The position numbers and the translations under genes were made by a program. From positions 7,977,001 to 8,041,000 of the forward strand of contig NZ_CP117866.1 in NCBI RefSeq assembly GCF_028736035.1: a stretch of 64,000 nt of DNA, in the 5' to 3' direction. Position 1 is the stretch's first letter. Every line of letters starts with the position of its first letter. This document shows positions 36,426-46,109 of the stretch, piece after piece. This stretch comes from Streptomyces sp. T12. GTDB taxonomy: Bacteria > Actinomycetota > Actinomycetes > Streptomycetales > Streptomycetaceae. The notes below the pieces were generated by a model that was not told where the DNA came from, did not search any database, and worked only from the letters and a program-made list of their open reading frames with translations.

Positions 36426-37085
36426 ATGGCACGACCACGGCGCATCGTCCTTGTCCGGCACGGCGAGTCAACGGGCAATGTTGATGACACTGTGTACGAG
36501 CGTGAACCCGACCACGCACTGGCCCTGACCGAGCAGGGCTGGCGGCAGGCCGAGGAGACGGGTAAACGGCTGCGGGAGGTGTTCGGACGCGAGCGCGTCA
36601 GCGTGTACGTCTCGCCCTACCGTCGTACGCACGAAACGCTGCGCGCCTTCCACCTGGATCCCGAGCTCATACGGGTGCGTGAGGAGCCCCGGCTGCGTGA
36701 GCAGGACTGGGGGAACTGGCAGGACTGCGACGACGTACGCCTCCAGAAGTCCTACCGGGACGCCTACGGCCACTTCTTCTACCGCTTCGCCCAGGGCGAG
36801 TCCGGCGCCGACGTGTACGACCGGGTCGGTGGCTTCCTGGAGAGCCTGTTCCGCAGTTTCGAGGCGCCCGATCACCCGCCGAACGTGCTGCTGGTGACGC
36901 ATGGCCTGGCGATGCGGCTGTTCTGCATGCGCTGGTTCCACTGGACGGTCGCGGAATTCGAGTCGCTGTCGAACCCGGGGAACGCCGAGATGCGCATGCT
37001 CGTTCTCGGGGACGACGGCAAGTACACGCTTGACCGGCCTTTCGAACGTTGGCGAGATCCGGAACCGTACGGGATCACCGGATAG
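36426..37085 (+). CDS. histidine phosphatase (phosphoglycerate-mutase-like)
   Basis: Protein of 219 residues. The phosphoryl-acceptor motif RHG is at 11–13 (VLVRHGESTGN). A second arginine lies in VYVSPYRRTHET, and the late catalytic His in LLVTHGLAMRLF. The insert YRFAQGESGADVYDRV resembles broad-specificity phosphatases. Substrate unknown. The ADP-ribosylglycohydrolase gene starts 12 bp after its stop, so the two are likely co-transcribed. Confidence 0.9.
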   Translation: MARPRRIVLVRHGESTGNVDDTVYEREPDHALALTEQGWRQAEETGKRLREVFGRERVSVYVSPYRRTHETLRAFHLDPELIRVREEPRLREQDWGNWQDCDDVRLQKSYRDAYGHFFYRFAQGESGADVYDRVGGFLESLFRSFEAPDHPPNVLLVTHGLAMRLFCMRWFHWTVAEFESLSNPGNAEMRMLVLGDDGKYTLDRPFERWRDPEPYGITG

Positions 37086-37097
37086 AGTGGCAGGGCG

Positions 37098-38003
37098 ATG
37101 ACCGCTGACTCCTCTCCCGAAGGGCGCCTGGACCGCGCCCTGGCCAGCCTGCGCGGACTCGCGGTGGGGGACGCGCTGGGCTCGCAGTTCTTCGTGCCCG
37201 CGAACTATCCGCTGCTGAAGCGTCGCGAGCTGCCCGCTGGCCCCTGGCAGTGGACGGACGACACGGAGATGGCCTGTTCCGTGGTCGCGGTCCTGGCCGT
37301 CGACCACCGCATCGACCAGGACGTTCTGGCTCGCTCTTTCGCCGAGCATCACGACTTCGACCGGGGCTACGGCCCTGCGGTCAACCGGCTGCTGCGCTTG
37401 GTCCGGGAGGGTGGGGACTGGCGCGAGCTCTCGGCCGCGCTCTTCAACGGACAGGGGTCCTGGGGCAACGGCGCCGCAATGCGGATCGCTCCCCTGGGAG
37501 CCTGGTACGCGGACGACCCGGAGCAGGCGACCCACCAGGCCGAGATCTCGGCCTACCCCACGCATCAGCACCGCGAGGCCGTCGTCGGCGCCATGGCCGT
37601 CGCCGCGGCTGCCGCGCTGGCCGCCGCTCCCGGTGGCCCGCCGAGTCCTGAATCGCTCCTCGACGATGTCGTCGCTCTCGTCCCGAAGAGTGCGGTCGGC
37701 GCGGGACTACGGCGCGCCCGGGACATGCTCGACTACGGCGACGCGGCCACCGTCGCGGCCGTTCTGGGCTGCGGGCGACGAACGACGGCCCATGACACGG
37801 TGCCCTTCGCACTCTGGTCGGCCGCGCGTGCTCTCGGTGACTACGAGCGGGCCTTCTGGACGACCGCGCAGGTCGGCGGTGACGTGGATACCACGTGCGC
37901 CATCGTGGGCGGAGTGATCGGCTCCGGGAAGGCAGGGTCGGTGCCGACCGAGTGGGTGGCGCGGACCGAGGCCCTGCCGGAGTGGGTGCCGACGTCGGCG
38001 TAG
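37098..38003 (+). CDS. ADP-ribosylglycohydrolase family protein
   Basis: Protein of 301 residues of the DraG/ARH fold that removes ADP-ribose from proteins or small molecules. The di-metal motifs are GLAVGDALGS at the N-terminus, WTDDTEMA and the C-terminal GGDVDTTCAIVGG. It follows the histidine phosphatase gene by 12 bp. No ADP-ribosyltransferase is nearby. Confidence 0.9.
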   Translation: MTADSSPEGRLDRALASLRGLAVGDALGSQFFVPANYPLLKRRELPAGPWQWTDDTEMACSVVAVLAVDHRIDQDVLARSFAEHHDFDRGYGPAVNRLLRLVREGGDWRELSAALFNGQGSWGNGAAMRIAPLGAWYADDPEQATHQAEISAYPTHQHREAVVGAMAVAAAAALAAAPGGPPSPESLLDDVVALVPKSAVGAGLRRARDMLDYGDAATVAAVLGCGRRTTAHDTVPFALWSAARALGDYERAFWTTAQVGGDVDTTCAIVGGVIGSGKAGSVPTEWVARTEALPEWVPTSA

Positions 38004-38368
38004 CGCAATTCCTCTGCCCTGACGGATTCCGCACCTTGTCGGAATCTCAAATAACTTTCTGTGTATGCCGGGAACTCTGCGTGACCGCAGGTCCGTTGTC
38101 GTGGCAGTTGGTGTGCGACCGCTGGGGCCGCACACGCAGGTGACACACGAGGGGCGCAGGGGGTGGAGCCATGGAGCTCATGTCGGTGCTGGGCCTGCTG
38201 TTCGTGGCGGCCGCTGCGGCGTCGGGCAGGCTTCGGCTTTCCTGCGCCGCCGGAGCCTGCCCGACGCCGGTCTCCGTGAGGGTGGTGCGGGTGGCCGGCT
38301 CGTCGCCCTCGCCATCGGTCCCCCGGACGCGATCCGGCCACCCGCGGCCCTTCGCGGGCCCGGCCGGT
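38004..38368. other. intergenic region between ADP-ribosylglycohydrolase and efflux pump genes
   Basis: 365 bp between convergent genes. An ATG at 38171 has an excellent upstream GGGGGTGGAG and opens with hydrophobic MELMSVLGLLFVAAAAASG, but the frame continues unbroken antisense to the pump gene. At most it is a degraded small membrane protein. Nothing else was recognised. Confidence 0.5.
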
Positions 38369-39916
38369 TCAGCCGGCCATCGGACCCGACGTCCCGGCGA
38401 GGGCATCCAGATCGCTCTTGCGGACCCGGATCACCAACCAAGCAGTGGCCAGGGCGAGTACGGCCATCGCGGCGGCCGCCACAAAGCCCGTCGAGATGCC
38501 CTGCGTGAGCACCTCATGCCCCCACGGACCGGGCAGCTGCTGGGTTTTGGCGAACTCCGCCTTCTGCTCGGCAGATCCCTCCGCCATGAACTTCGGGAGC
38601 TGCTTCTCCGCCTCGTCCTTGCTGGCCGAGCCGAACACCGTCGTCAGGATGGACAGGCCGAGCGAACCACCCACCTGCTGCGTGGCGTTGAGCAGCCCGG
38701 ACGCGGCACCGGCCTCGTGCTGGGATACGCCGGAGACCGCGGTGACCGTCAACGTCACGAAGTTCAGGCCCATGCCGAAGCCGAATACCAGCATCGGCCC
38801 GAGCACTCCGCCGACGTACGAGCTGTCGGCACTGATCAGGGTCTGCCAGGCCAGCCCGATCGCCGTGAGTGCCGAGCCCGCGAGCATGAACGGCTTGGGG
38901 CCGAGCACCGGCAGGAAGCGCTGCGACAGGCCCGCGCCCAGTGCGATCACGACCGTCACCGGCAGGAAGGCGAGACCGGCCTCGATCGGGCTGTACTGCA
39001 GCACGTTCTGCACGAAGAGCACGATGTAGAAGAACATCCCGAACATCGCCGCAGCGAGGCTCAGCATGATCACATACGTGCCCGAGCGGTTGCGGTCGGC
39101 GAACATCCTGAGTGGGGTTATGGGTTCCTTGGCCCGCGACTCGATGAACGCGAAGGCCAGCAGCAGGATGACTGCGGCGCCGAAGGACCCGATGGTCAGG
39201 TTGTCCCGCCAGCCTTCGTCCGCCGCGCGGATGAAGCCGTAGACCAGGGACGCCATGCCTGCCGTCGAGGTCAGTGCGCCGGCGATGTCGAATCGGCCGC
39301 TGTGCCGTTCGGACTCGCTGATGTACAGCGGCGCGAGCACGGCGATCACGATGCCGATCGGTACGTTGACGAAGAGCACCCACCGCCAGTCGAGCCACTC
39401 GGTGAGCATGCCGCCCGCGAGCAGACCGATGGCGCCACCCCCTGCGGAGACGGCAGCGAAGACGCCGAACGCGCGGTTGCGTTCCGGTCCTTCGGGGAAC
39501 GTGGTGGTGATGAGCGCCAGCGAAGTGGGCGAGGCGATCGCGCCACCGACGCCCTGGAGCACGCGCGCGGCCAGCAACTGCCAGGGTTCCTGGGCGAGTC
39601 CGCCGAGCAGCGAGGCGAGAGTGAACAGCAGAATGCCGGCCATGAACACCCGGCGGCGGCCCAGGATGTCACCGGCGCGGCCGCCGAGCAGCAGCAGACC
39701 GCCGAAGGTGAGTGTGTAGGCGCTGACGACCCAGGTGAGGTCGGTGGTGCTGAACTTGAGCGCGTCTTGAATGTGCGGGAGCGCAATGTTCACAATCGTC
39801 GCGTCGAGTACCACCATGAGTTGGCAGGCCGCGATGACGGTGAGTGCGATGCCGGGATGCCCCTCCCGGCGGGCCGCACCTGGTTTCTGGTCCTTGATCA
39901 ACTGAGAGGTTGTCAC
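38369..39916 (-). CDS. EmrB/QacA (DHA2) family multidrug MFS transporter
   Basis: Fourteen-helix proton-coupled drug exporter of 515 residues. It shows LDATIVNIALPHIQ, GGRAGDILGRRRVF (motif A) and VGGAIASPTSLALI (motif C region). The start is GTG at 39916. It is divergent from a TetR gene, with two perfect 20-bp palindromes covering the space immediately upstream of the start, so it is very probably repressed by that regulator. Confidence 0.93.
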   Translation of the reverse strand: MTTSQLIKDQKPGAARREGHPGIALTVIAACQLMVVLDATIVNIALPHIQDALKFSTTDLTWVVSAYTLTFGGLLLLGGRAGDILGRRRVFMAGILLFTLASLLGGLAQEPWQLLAARVLQGVGGAIASPTSLALITTTFPEGPERNRAFGVFAAVSAGGGAIGLLAGGMLTEWLDWRWVLFVNVPIGIVIAVLAPLYISESERHSGRFDIAGALTSTAGMASLVYGFIRAADEGWRDNLTIGSFGAAVILLLAFAFIESRAKEPITPLRMFADRNRSGTYVIMLSLAAAMFGMFFYIVLFVQNVLQYSPIEAGLAFLPVTVVIALGAGLSQRFLPVLGPKPFMLAGSALTAIGLAWQTLISADSSYVGGVLGPMLVFGFGMGLNFVTLTVTAVSGVSQHEAGAASGLLNATQQVGGSLGLSILTTVFGSASKDEAEKQLPKFMAEGSAEQKAEFAKTQQLPGPWGHEVLTQGISTGFVAAAAMAVLALATAWLVIRVRKSDLDALAGTSGPMAG

Positions 39917-39939
39917 TATGGGGCCCCCACAAGTGCCTT

Positions 39940-39959
39940 AGTGAACGCTCGCGTTCACT
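39940..39959. promoter_or_regulatory. TetR operator 1
   Basis: Perfect 20-bp palindrome AGTGAACGCTCGCGTTCACT, 24 bp upstream of the efflux pump start. Confidence 0.88.
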
Positions 39960-39987
39960 GTCGCGTCAACCGTAGTGAGTCCCCAGT

Positions 39988-40007
39988 AGTGAACGCAAGC
40001 GTTCACT
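39988..40007. promoter_or_regulatory. TetR operator 2
   Basis: Perfect 20-bp palindrome AGTGAACGCAAGCGTTCACT, with the same arms as operator 1, 48 bp away. Confidence 0.88.
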
Positions 40008-40102
40008 GATGTCGTCATCGCGCGGCGTATCCCCCGCAGTTGCCGCGCGATGCCCCCGTGTCCCCGGAATCCCTGCTTCCCTTGTTCGTTGGAGACGCTC
40101 AG

Positions 40103-40726
40103 ATGGTTACCTCGCGCTGGACGGCCGCCCCCGCTCGGACGGCCTCCCTCCGCCGGCGCGGCGCCGTGCTCGATCGCGCGATTCTCGATGCCGCGCTGGA
40201 GCAGCTCAGTACGGTCGGCTGGAACGGCCTCACCATGGAGGGCGTCGCCGCCGGCGCCCAGACCGGCAAGGCCGCCGTCTACCGACGCTGGCCGTCCAAA
40301 GAGGATCTCGTCGCCGATGCGCTGCGTGCCGGACTGCCGCGCTTCGAGTCGGCTCCCGACCTGGGGAGCGTGCGCGAGGATCTGCTCGAGCTGTGCCGAC
40401 AGGCGCGAGAGGCGATGTTCTCGCGCCCCGGTTTCGCCTTGCGATCAGTGATTCACGAATGCGACAGCCTCCAAGCTGAGCGCTTCCATGGAGTGATCTT
40501 CGAAGGTGTCGTGGAGCCGACCATCAGGTTGCTCCGTGAGGTCATCACCCGTGGGATTGAGCGGGGTGAGGTGCGGGCCGACGCGGCGAACGGCTATGTC
40601 TTCGATGCCATTCCGGCGATGATGATGTACCGATCAAAGATGTGCGCGAGCGAATGGAGCGACCGGGACCTGGAGGAGATGATCGACCAGTTGATGGTTC
40701 CCCTGCTCCGTCCGACAGGTCTCTGA
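40103..40726 (+). CDS. TetR-family repressor of the adjacent efflux pump
   Basis: Protein of 207 residues. The helix-turn-helix is [20 protein letters not shown] and [19 protein letters not shown] (about 22–62). A C-terminal TetR_C-like helical domain follows. ATG at 40103 has GGAG eight bases upstream; TTG at 40040 is an alternative. It is divergent from the pump, and two identical-arm operators lie between them. Confidence 0.9.
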   Translation: MVTSRWTAAPARTASLRRRGAVLDRAILDAALEQLSTVGWNGLTMEGVAAGAQTGKAAVYRRWPSKEDLVADALRAGLPRFESAPDLGSVREDLLELCRQAREAMFSRPGFALRSVIHECDSLQAERFHGVIFEGVVEPTIRLLREVITRGIERGEVRADAANGYVFDAIPAMMMYRSKMCASEWSDRDLEEMIDQLMVPLLRPTGL

Positions 40727-40808
40727 GCCATCGCTTCACCGGCCTGGAGGCTGCTTCGGTGAACCAGGGTGTCGAAGCGGGTTCCGGGCGGCGTACGCTA
40801 AGGGCGCC

Positions 40809-41510
40809 ATGCCGTACGAACCTCCTACTCACACCGTCGAGCGCTCCCTTCGGGCCACGACCGGAGCGAAGATCATTGCCGGTGTCGACGAGGTGGGGCG
40901 CGGTGCCTGGGCCGGACCCGTCACCGTCTGCGCGGCGGTCACCGGACTGCGCCGGCCCCCCACAGGTCTCACCGACTCCAAGCTGCTCACCGTCAAACGG
41001 CGCACCGAGCTCGCTGAGGAGCTGCGGACGTGGGTGACGTCGTACGCCCTCGGGCACGCCTCTCCGGAGGAGATCGACGACCTGGGGATGACGGCCGCGC
41101 TGCGGCTCGCGGCGGGGCGCGCCCTGGAGGCCCTGCCGGTCCGCCCGGACGCCGTGATCCTCGACGGGAAGCACGACTATCTCGGGGCTCCCTGGAGGGT
41201 CCGTACGGTGATCAAGGGCGACCGGTCGTGCGTGGCGGTCGCGGCGGCCTCGGTGATCGCCAAGGTTCAGCGCGACAAAATGATGGCCGAACTGGGTATC
41301 GACCATGCAGACTTCGGTTTTGCGGACAACGCCGGGTATCCGTCGCCCGTGCACAAGGCCGCACTGGCGGAGCGGGGACCCACCCCGTACCACCGGTTGT
41401 CGTGGGCGTATCTTGATGCGCTGCCCCAGTGGCGGCACCTCAAGAAGGTCCGCACCTGGGTGGAAGGAAGCGTTCCGGAGGTCGAAGGGCAGCTCGGCTT
41501 CGATTTCTGA
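40809..41510 (+). CDS. rnhB: ribonuclease HII
   Basis: Removes RNA from RNA/DNA hybrids and single ribonucleotides. It has 233 residues. The catalytic start is [14 protein letters not shown] (Asp-Glu pair), with later acidic ligands in [10 protein letters not shown] and the conserved [11 protein letters not shown] and [17 protein letters not shown] at 40809 is chosen by the family N-terminus. Confidence 0.95.
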   Translation: MPYEPPTHTVERSLRATTGAKIIAGVDEVGRGAWAGPVTVCAAVTGLRRPPTGLTDSKLLTVKRRTELAEELRTWVTSYALGHASPEEIDDLGMTAALRLAAGRALEALPVRPDAVILDGKHDYLGAPWRVRTVIKGDRSCVAVAAASVIAKVQRDKMMAELGIDHADFGFADNAGYPSPVHKAALAERGPTPYHRLSWAYLDALPQWRHLKKVRTWVEGSVPEVEGQLGFDF

Positions 41511-41578
41511 CGATTCCGCTCGCACTTGTGTGCCACCCGCCGATGCGAGCCGTACCAGCGTTTGATAAACATCAGCTC

Positions 41579-42220
41579 ATGCCTCTCATTCCCGAGGAGC
41601 CTCAGATTTACGAGAGTGCCCAGGGTCCCAGCGCCACTCCGGCCAGCGGCCGCACCGCGCCGACCCCCCGCCCCGTACCCGGCCCCCGCCCCGCGGCTCC
41701 GTCGCGTCCCGGCCGACCCGGGCCCCCGCGGCCCGCGCCGCCGGTGCAACGTGCGCCACGTGACGTGGCCGTGGCCAAGCCCGGACCGTCGGGCCCGCCT
41801 GCCCCTGCCGCCTCCGCCCAGGCTGCGGCGACCCCGCAGATCCAGCTGATCCCGGCCTCGCCCGAGGGAGCGCTCGACGCTGCCGAGGAAGCCGTCGACC
41901 TGCTCCTGGAGTCGGGCCGTGCCCCCGGCGACGTGCTGGTGATCACCACAGGTGAGCAGCACCCGTGGGCCGCCCATGAGCTGTCCTTCGGCGAAGGCTC
42001 CTACTGGGCGCAGCACGACGCGGGTGACGACGTCTTCTATGCCGATGCCTCCGTTGCGGGCCGTGCCGCGGCGCGTCCCGTGGTCGTGGTCGCCGTCAAC
42101 GGCGGTCCCGACACCGTTGCCGCCACCGCCCTCCCTCTGGCCCTCGGCCAGGCAGATGCCCTGCTGATCGTCTGCGGCGACCCGCAGCGGATCAACTCGG
42201 TGCTGGGCGCGGGCGTCTGA
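41579..42220 (+). CDS. hypothetical protein with Pro/Arg-rich linker and small alpha/beta domain
   Basis: Protein of 213 residues. After MPLIPEEPQIYESAQ, residues 17–85 are Pro/Arg/Ala-rich and disordered. The folded part (about 88–213) contains LDAAEEAVDLLLESGRAPGD, DVLVITTGEQHPWAAHELSF and VVVVAVNGGPD, like a small nucleotide- or carbohydrate-binding domain. Conserved in Streptomyces next to rnhB; function not recognised. Confidence 0.75.
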   Translation: MPLIPEEPQIYESAQGPSATPASGRTAPTPRPVPGPRPAAPSRPGRPGPPRPAPPVQRAPRDVAVAKPGPSGPPAPAASAQAAATPQIQLIPASPEGALDAAEEAVDLLLESGRAPGDVLVITTGEQHPWAAHELSFGEGSYWAQHDAGDDVFYADASVAGRAAARPVVVVAVNGGPDTVAATALPLALGQADALLIVCGDPQRINSVLGAGV

Positions 42221-42654
42221 GCCGATTCCGGCTCGTCCGGGGGGACACTCCGCAGGACATCGGGGGCAGGGCGCCGCTGAGGTGGCGTCCGCACGGCGGG
42301 GCTTTCGGCGTGCGGACGCGTGGAGTGCTCGCCGTGCGCAGGCCTCGTTGGTTCGGGGTGCAGGTCCACGTCCTGCGGATGCGTCGTCGTGGGGGCGTCC
42401 AGGCGCGCGGGTAGCGCGATTTGCACGGCGCACGACGCTGCAAGGTGCCGTGAGGGAACACCCGGACCAGTTCATCGAGTGAGCTGATCCGTCCCCCTCC
42501 CCGTCCCCGCTGGCTCCCCGTCCCCGCTGGCGGCGGCTCAGCGGTGCTCGGGGTGGCCCTGGGCTCGCGGACTTGGTCGTCGTACTCGGGCTGTCGTATC
42601 GCGTACGCAGTACGGCGCCGCCGTGCCGTCGGCCGGGAATTCCTGCCGGTGCCC
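42221..42654. other. intergenic region, no convincing gene
   Basis: 434 bp between convergent genes. It includes a doubled ccccgtccccgctgg at about 42495–42530. A minus-strand frame reading SLDELVRVFPHGTLQRR near 42440–42490 looks protein-like but soon becomes Arg/Pro-rich. No function assigned. Confidence 0.5.
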
Positions 42655-43290
42655 TCAGCGAGCCGCCGCGCGCCGCAGGACCTCCGAGGCCGCGCCGCCG
42701 GTGCGGGGCAGCGGGAGCGGTGACTCGGACGTGGCGAAGGGCTCCGGCGTCGAGTCGGCGTTGGGCCGGCGGCCGCCGCGACCCTCGCCGAGGACCTGCC
42801 AGCCGTCACGGGTCAGCGTGATGTACGCCCCGCAGCGCAGGCCGTGCAGGGTGCAGGCGTCACGCAGGCCCCACATCCACGCGCCGTCCTCCTCCGTCCA
42901 ACGGGCGTCGCCCTCGCGGCAGTAGAGCAGTACCGCGGTGCGTACCGGAGTACGGCGCCGGAGGTCGTGCGGGATGACGCGGCGCAACTGGGCGAGCAGC
43001 GCGTTACGGAACATCCAGCCGTCGGCCGGAGCCGGGCGGCGGGTGAAGGAGGCGCTCGCCCGCAGCCGCTCCTCCGCGTCGAGCACGGCCACGATCGCGG
43101 TCGCCGGCCCTGGGCGGTGCCGTGAGTGCAGACCGCTGACGACCTCGCGGGGGTTGCGCAGCAGCGGGATTCCCGCGGCAGCCCACTCCGCGGGTTCGAG
43201 CATGCGGGCCAGGGGGTTGGCGGATGCGGCGGACAGGTCGGCAGACGTCGACATGGATGCCGCGGAGGACGGAGCGAATCCGAAGGTCAC
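42655..43290 (-). CDS. conserved hypothetical protein
   Basis: Protein of 211 residues containing NPLARMLEPAEWAAAGIPLL, WMFRNALLAQLRRVIPHDLR and GLRDACTLHGLRCGAYITLT, followed by a disordered C-terminus rich in Pro, Arg and Gly. It is globular and well conserved in Streptomyces, but no domain function was recognised. GTG at 43290 has GGGAGGA upstream. Confidence 0.75.
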   Translation of the reverse strand: MTFGFAPSSAASMSTSADLSAASANPLARMLEPAEWAAAGIPLLRNPREVVSGLHSRHRPGPATAIVAVLDAEERLRASASFTRRPAPADGWMFRNALLAQLRRVIPHDLRRRTPVRTAVLLYCREGDARWTEEDGAWMWGLRDACTLHGLRCGAYITLTRDGWQVLGEGRGGRRPNADSTPEPFATSESPLPLPRTGGAASEVLRRAAAR

Positions 43291-43669
43291 GGTCCTCCCT
43301 TCGGCTACGCGCCCACACTGCGGGCGAGGTCGGATTCGGGGGAGCGCACACCGCAGCAGAGCCCTACCGGATCACGGACGAGCCGTGCGGGGAGCGGACT
43401 TCAATTCTTCCTGTCGAACCTGGATGCGGCAACGAGCAATTGGGGCCACCGACCGATATCTGGTGGTGCGCGGGTTATATCCCTACCCACTGCGTCACTG
43501 AGCGACGCGTGCGACGACCGTGCACAACCAGGTCGCACGGTGTCGATGCAGGGGACCCGAGCACGGACCGGTCTGGGCTGGGATTCGTGCAGCGCGGATG
43601 TCGCGGACGGGCGTCTGGTGCGGCACGCGCGCGACGGGCATGCGATCAAGCCGGCACGGCCAGGCCCCG
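43291..43669. other. intergenic region downstream of recQ
   Basis: 379 bp between recQ (stop at 43670) and the next minus-strand gene. I see no gene, terminator or clear promoter motif in it. Confidence 0.5.
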
Positions 43670-45835
43670 TCAACCCTGCATGGCCAGAACCAGCGGCATC
43701 ACCCCCTGTGCACCGGCGCGTTGGAGAATCCGCGCCGCGACCGCCAGGGTCCAACCGGTCTCGGTGAAGTCGTCCACCAGCAGCACTGGGCCCGGGGTCG
43801 CGGCGAGAGCCGAAGCCAGGGTGGGCGGCACGATCAGTGCGCCGTCGAGTGCCTTGAGGCGCTGGGCGCTGTTGCTCCGCGACACCTGGGGTGCCTCTCC
43901 GGTGTACTGCAGGGAACCAAGTAGCGGGAGTCTGCCGACCTCCGCGATGCGCGCGCCCAGTGAGTTGATCAGTTGCGGACGCGTGCGTGAGGCGACCGTG
44001 ACGACGCCGACCGGGCGCGGTGGGGCGTCCTGAGCCCCGGAGGCCCAACCGCCCGGCCCCTTGGCCCAGTCGACCAGTACACCCACGACCGCCTTGGCCA
44101 CGTCGTCGGGCACGGGCTCGTCCGGGGCGTGGGGTGCGAGCATCGGTCGCAGCCGGTTGCCCCAGCCGATGTCCGACAGTCGTCCCAAAGCCCGCCCCGG
44201 GGCAGCCTGTTCACCGGCTGGGATGCGTCCCTTGAGGTCGACGCCGATGGCCGGCAGACCGGTCGGCCACATGCGGCGCGGCTCGACCTCGACTCCCGCC
44301 CGACCGAGGTCGACGCGTGCGGCGTCCAACGCGACCGTGGACGTATCGGCAGTGAAGCGCGCCCCCGCGCAGTTGTCGCAGCGACCGCAGGACTTGGCCC
44401 CCTCGTCGTCGAGCTGACGCTGCAGGAACTCCATCCGGCAGCCCGTCGTCGAGGCGTACTCGCGCATCGCCTGCTGCTCGGCCTTGCGCTGCTTGGCGAC
44501 CCAGTCGTAGCGCTCGGACTCGTACGTCCATGGCTGTCCGGTCGCGATCCAGCCGCCCTTGACCCGCCGGACCGCCCCGTCCACGTCGAGGACCTTGAGC
44601 ATGGTCTCCAGGCGGGAGCGGCGAAGCTCCACCAAGGGCTCCAGGGCAGGCAGCGACAGTGGCCTGTCCGCCCGCGCGAGGACGTCGAGAGTGCGGCGCA
44701 CCAGCTCCTCCGAGGGGAAGGCGAGCGAGGCGAAGTACTGCCAGATCGCCTCGTCCTCCTGGCCTGGAAGGAGGAGCACCTCAGCGTGCTCCACGCCGCG
44801 GCCGGCACGACCGACCTGCTGGTAGTAGGCGATGGGGGAGGAGGGCGAGCCGAGGTGCACCACGAAGCCGAGGTCGGGCTTGTCGAAGCCCATGCCGAGC
44901 GCGGAGGTGGCGACCAGGGCCTTGACCTTGTTGCCGAGCAGGTCGTCCTCAGCCTGCTGACGGTCGGCGTTTTCCGTCTTGCCGGTGTAGGAGGCGACCG
45001 TGTGACCGCGCTGCCGTAGGAAGGCCGTGACCTCCTCGGCGGCGGCCACCGTGAGCGTGTAGATGATTCCCGAACCCGGCAGGTCATCGAGGTGGTCGGC
45101 GAGCCACGCCATCCGGTGCGCGGCGTCCGGCAGGCGAAGGACACTCAGGCTCAGGCTGTCCCGGTCCAGTGGCCCGCGCAGCACCAGGGCGTCCGAAGTG
45201 CCCCCGGTACCGAGTTGTTCGGCGACATCGGCGGTCACGCGCGCGTTGGCGGTGGCGGTCGTCGCGAGCACGGGCACTCCGGGCGGGAGATCGGAGAGCA
45301 TGGTGCGCAGTCGCCGGTAGTCCGGCCGGAAGTCGTGGCCCCAGTCCGAGATGCAGTGCGCCTCGTCGACCACGAGAAGTCCGGTCGCCGCGGCCAGCTT
45401 GGGCAGGACCTGATCGCGGAAGTCCGGGTTGTTGAGCCGTTCCGGGGAGACCAGCAGCACATCGACGTCGCCCGCGGCGATCTCGTGCTGAATGGTGTCC
45501 CATTCCTCGGTGTTGGAGGAGTTGATGGTCCGCGCGTGGATCCCGGCGCGGGCCGCGGCGTCGACTTGGTTGCGCATCAACGCGAGCAACGGGGAGACGA
45601 TCACTGTCGGTCCGCTGCCCTGGGCCCGCAGCAGCGAGGTGGCCACGAAGTAGACCGCGGACTTGCCCCACCCCGTGCGCTGCACGACCAGGGCCCGGCG
45701 TCTGTCGGCGACCAGTGCCTCGATCGCCCGCCACTGGTCCTCACGCAGCCGGGCCGCGCCGGTGGCGTCTCCGACGAGGCGTGCGAGGACCGCGTCGGCG
45801 GCCGCCCGGAGATCCGCGTTGCTCGTGTGCTCCAT
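43670..45835 (-). CDS. recQ: RecQ helicase fused to a phosphoribosyltransferase-like domain
   Basis: ATP-dependent 3′→5′ DNA helicase of 721 residues. Walker A is [10 protein letters not shown], and the DEAH box [20 protein letters not shown] is full length. The helicase C domain has [20 protein letters not shown] and QQVGRAGRG. Zinc-binding cysteines are in [13 protein letters not shown]. Instead of an HRDC domain, the last 200 residues resemble a PRTase fold ([19 protein letters not shown]) as in ComF-type proteins. ATG at 45835 is preferred over upstream short extensions. It is divergent from the DUF4192 gene. Confidence 0.92.
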   Translation of the reverse strand: MEHTSNADLRAAADAVLARLVGDATGAARLREDQWRAIEALVADRRRALVVQRTGWGKSAVYFVATSLLRAQGSGPTVIVSPLLALMRNQVDAAARAGIHARTINSSNTEEWDTIQHEIAAGDVDVLLVSPERLNNPDFRDQVLPKLAAATGLLVVDEAHCISDWGHDFRPDYRRLRTMLSDLPPGVPVLATTATANARVTADVAEQLGTGGTSDALVLRGPLDRDSLSLSVLRLPDAAHRMAWLADHLDDLPGSGIIYTLTVAAAEEVTAFLRQRGHTVASYTGKTENADRQQAEDDLLGNKVKALVATSALGMGFDKPDLGFVVHLGSPSSPIAYYQQVGRAGRGVEHAEVLLLPGQEDEAIWQYFASLAFPSEELVRRTLDVLARADRPLSLPALEPLVELRRSRLETMLKVLDVDGAVRRVKGGWIATGQPWTYESERYDWVAKQRKAEQQAMREYASTTGCRMEFLQRQLDDEGAKSCGRCDNCAGARFTADTSTVALDAARVDLGRAGVEVEPRRMWPTGLPAIGVDLKGRIPAGEQAAPGRALGRLSDIGWGNRLRPMLAPHAPDEPVPDDVAKAVVGVLVDWAKGPGGWASGAQDAPPRPVGVVTVASRTRPQLINSLGARIAEVGRLPLLGSLQYTGEAPQVSRSNSAQRLKALDGALIVPPTLASALAATPGPVLLVDDFTETGWTLAVAARILQRAGAQGVMPLVLAMQG

Positions 45836-46060
45836 GCGTCCCATACAACAGGACGGCACTGACAGAGGGGGGCCGGGAGGGGAGGGATGCCGATTTTTGG
45901 GGCCGGGCGGTGTGGGGCGGACCCGAGGTCGCCGGGCCGGGGTGCAGGTGTGCGGGGCGCCGGGCCGGCCATCACGGCCTTGCAGCTGACTCCTGCTGGG
46001 CCGGGGCTGGAAAGGGGGCGGCCCTCGACGTACGCAGTGTTGTCGTGTCCCTGGTCGGAG

Positions 46061-46069
46061 TTATCCACA
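46061..46069 (+). promoter_or_regulatory. single DnaA-box-like 9-mer
   Basis: TTATCCACA is a perfect E. coli-type DnaA box. It lies 41 bp upstream of the DUF4192 start, in the divergent recQ intergenic region. One box alone may be chance. Confidence 0.4.
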
Positions 46070-46109
46070 GGGCAAAGCGGAGCCTCGCGATCCGCGAGAT
46101 CGTCTGCGC

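Noticed and set aside
38171..40009. A 612-codon plus-strand frame antisense to the efflux pump, with a good ribosome site and hydrophobic start
   Set aside because: Most of it is an Arg/Glu/His-rich shadow of the MFS gene. Only the first 20 residues look protein-like, so no gene is called.
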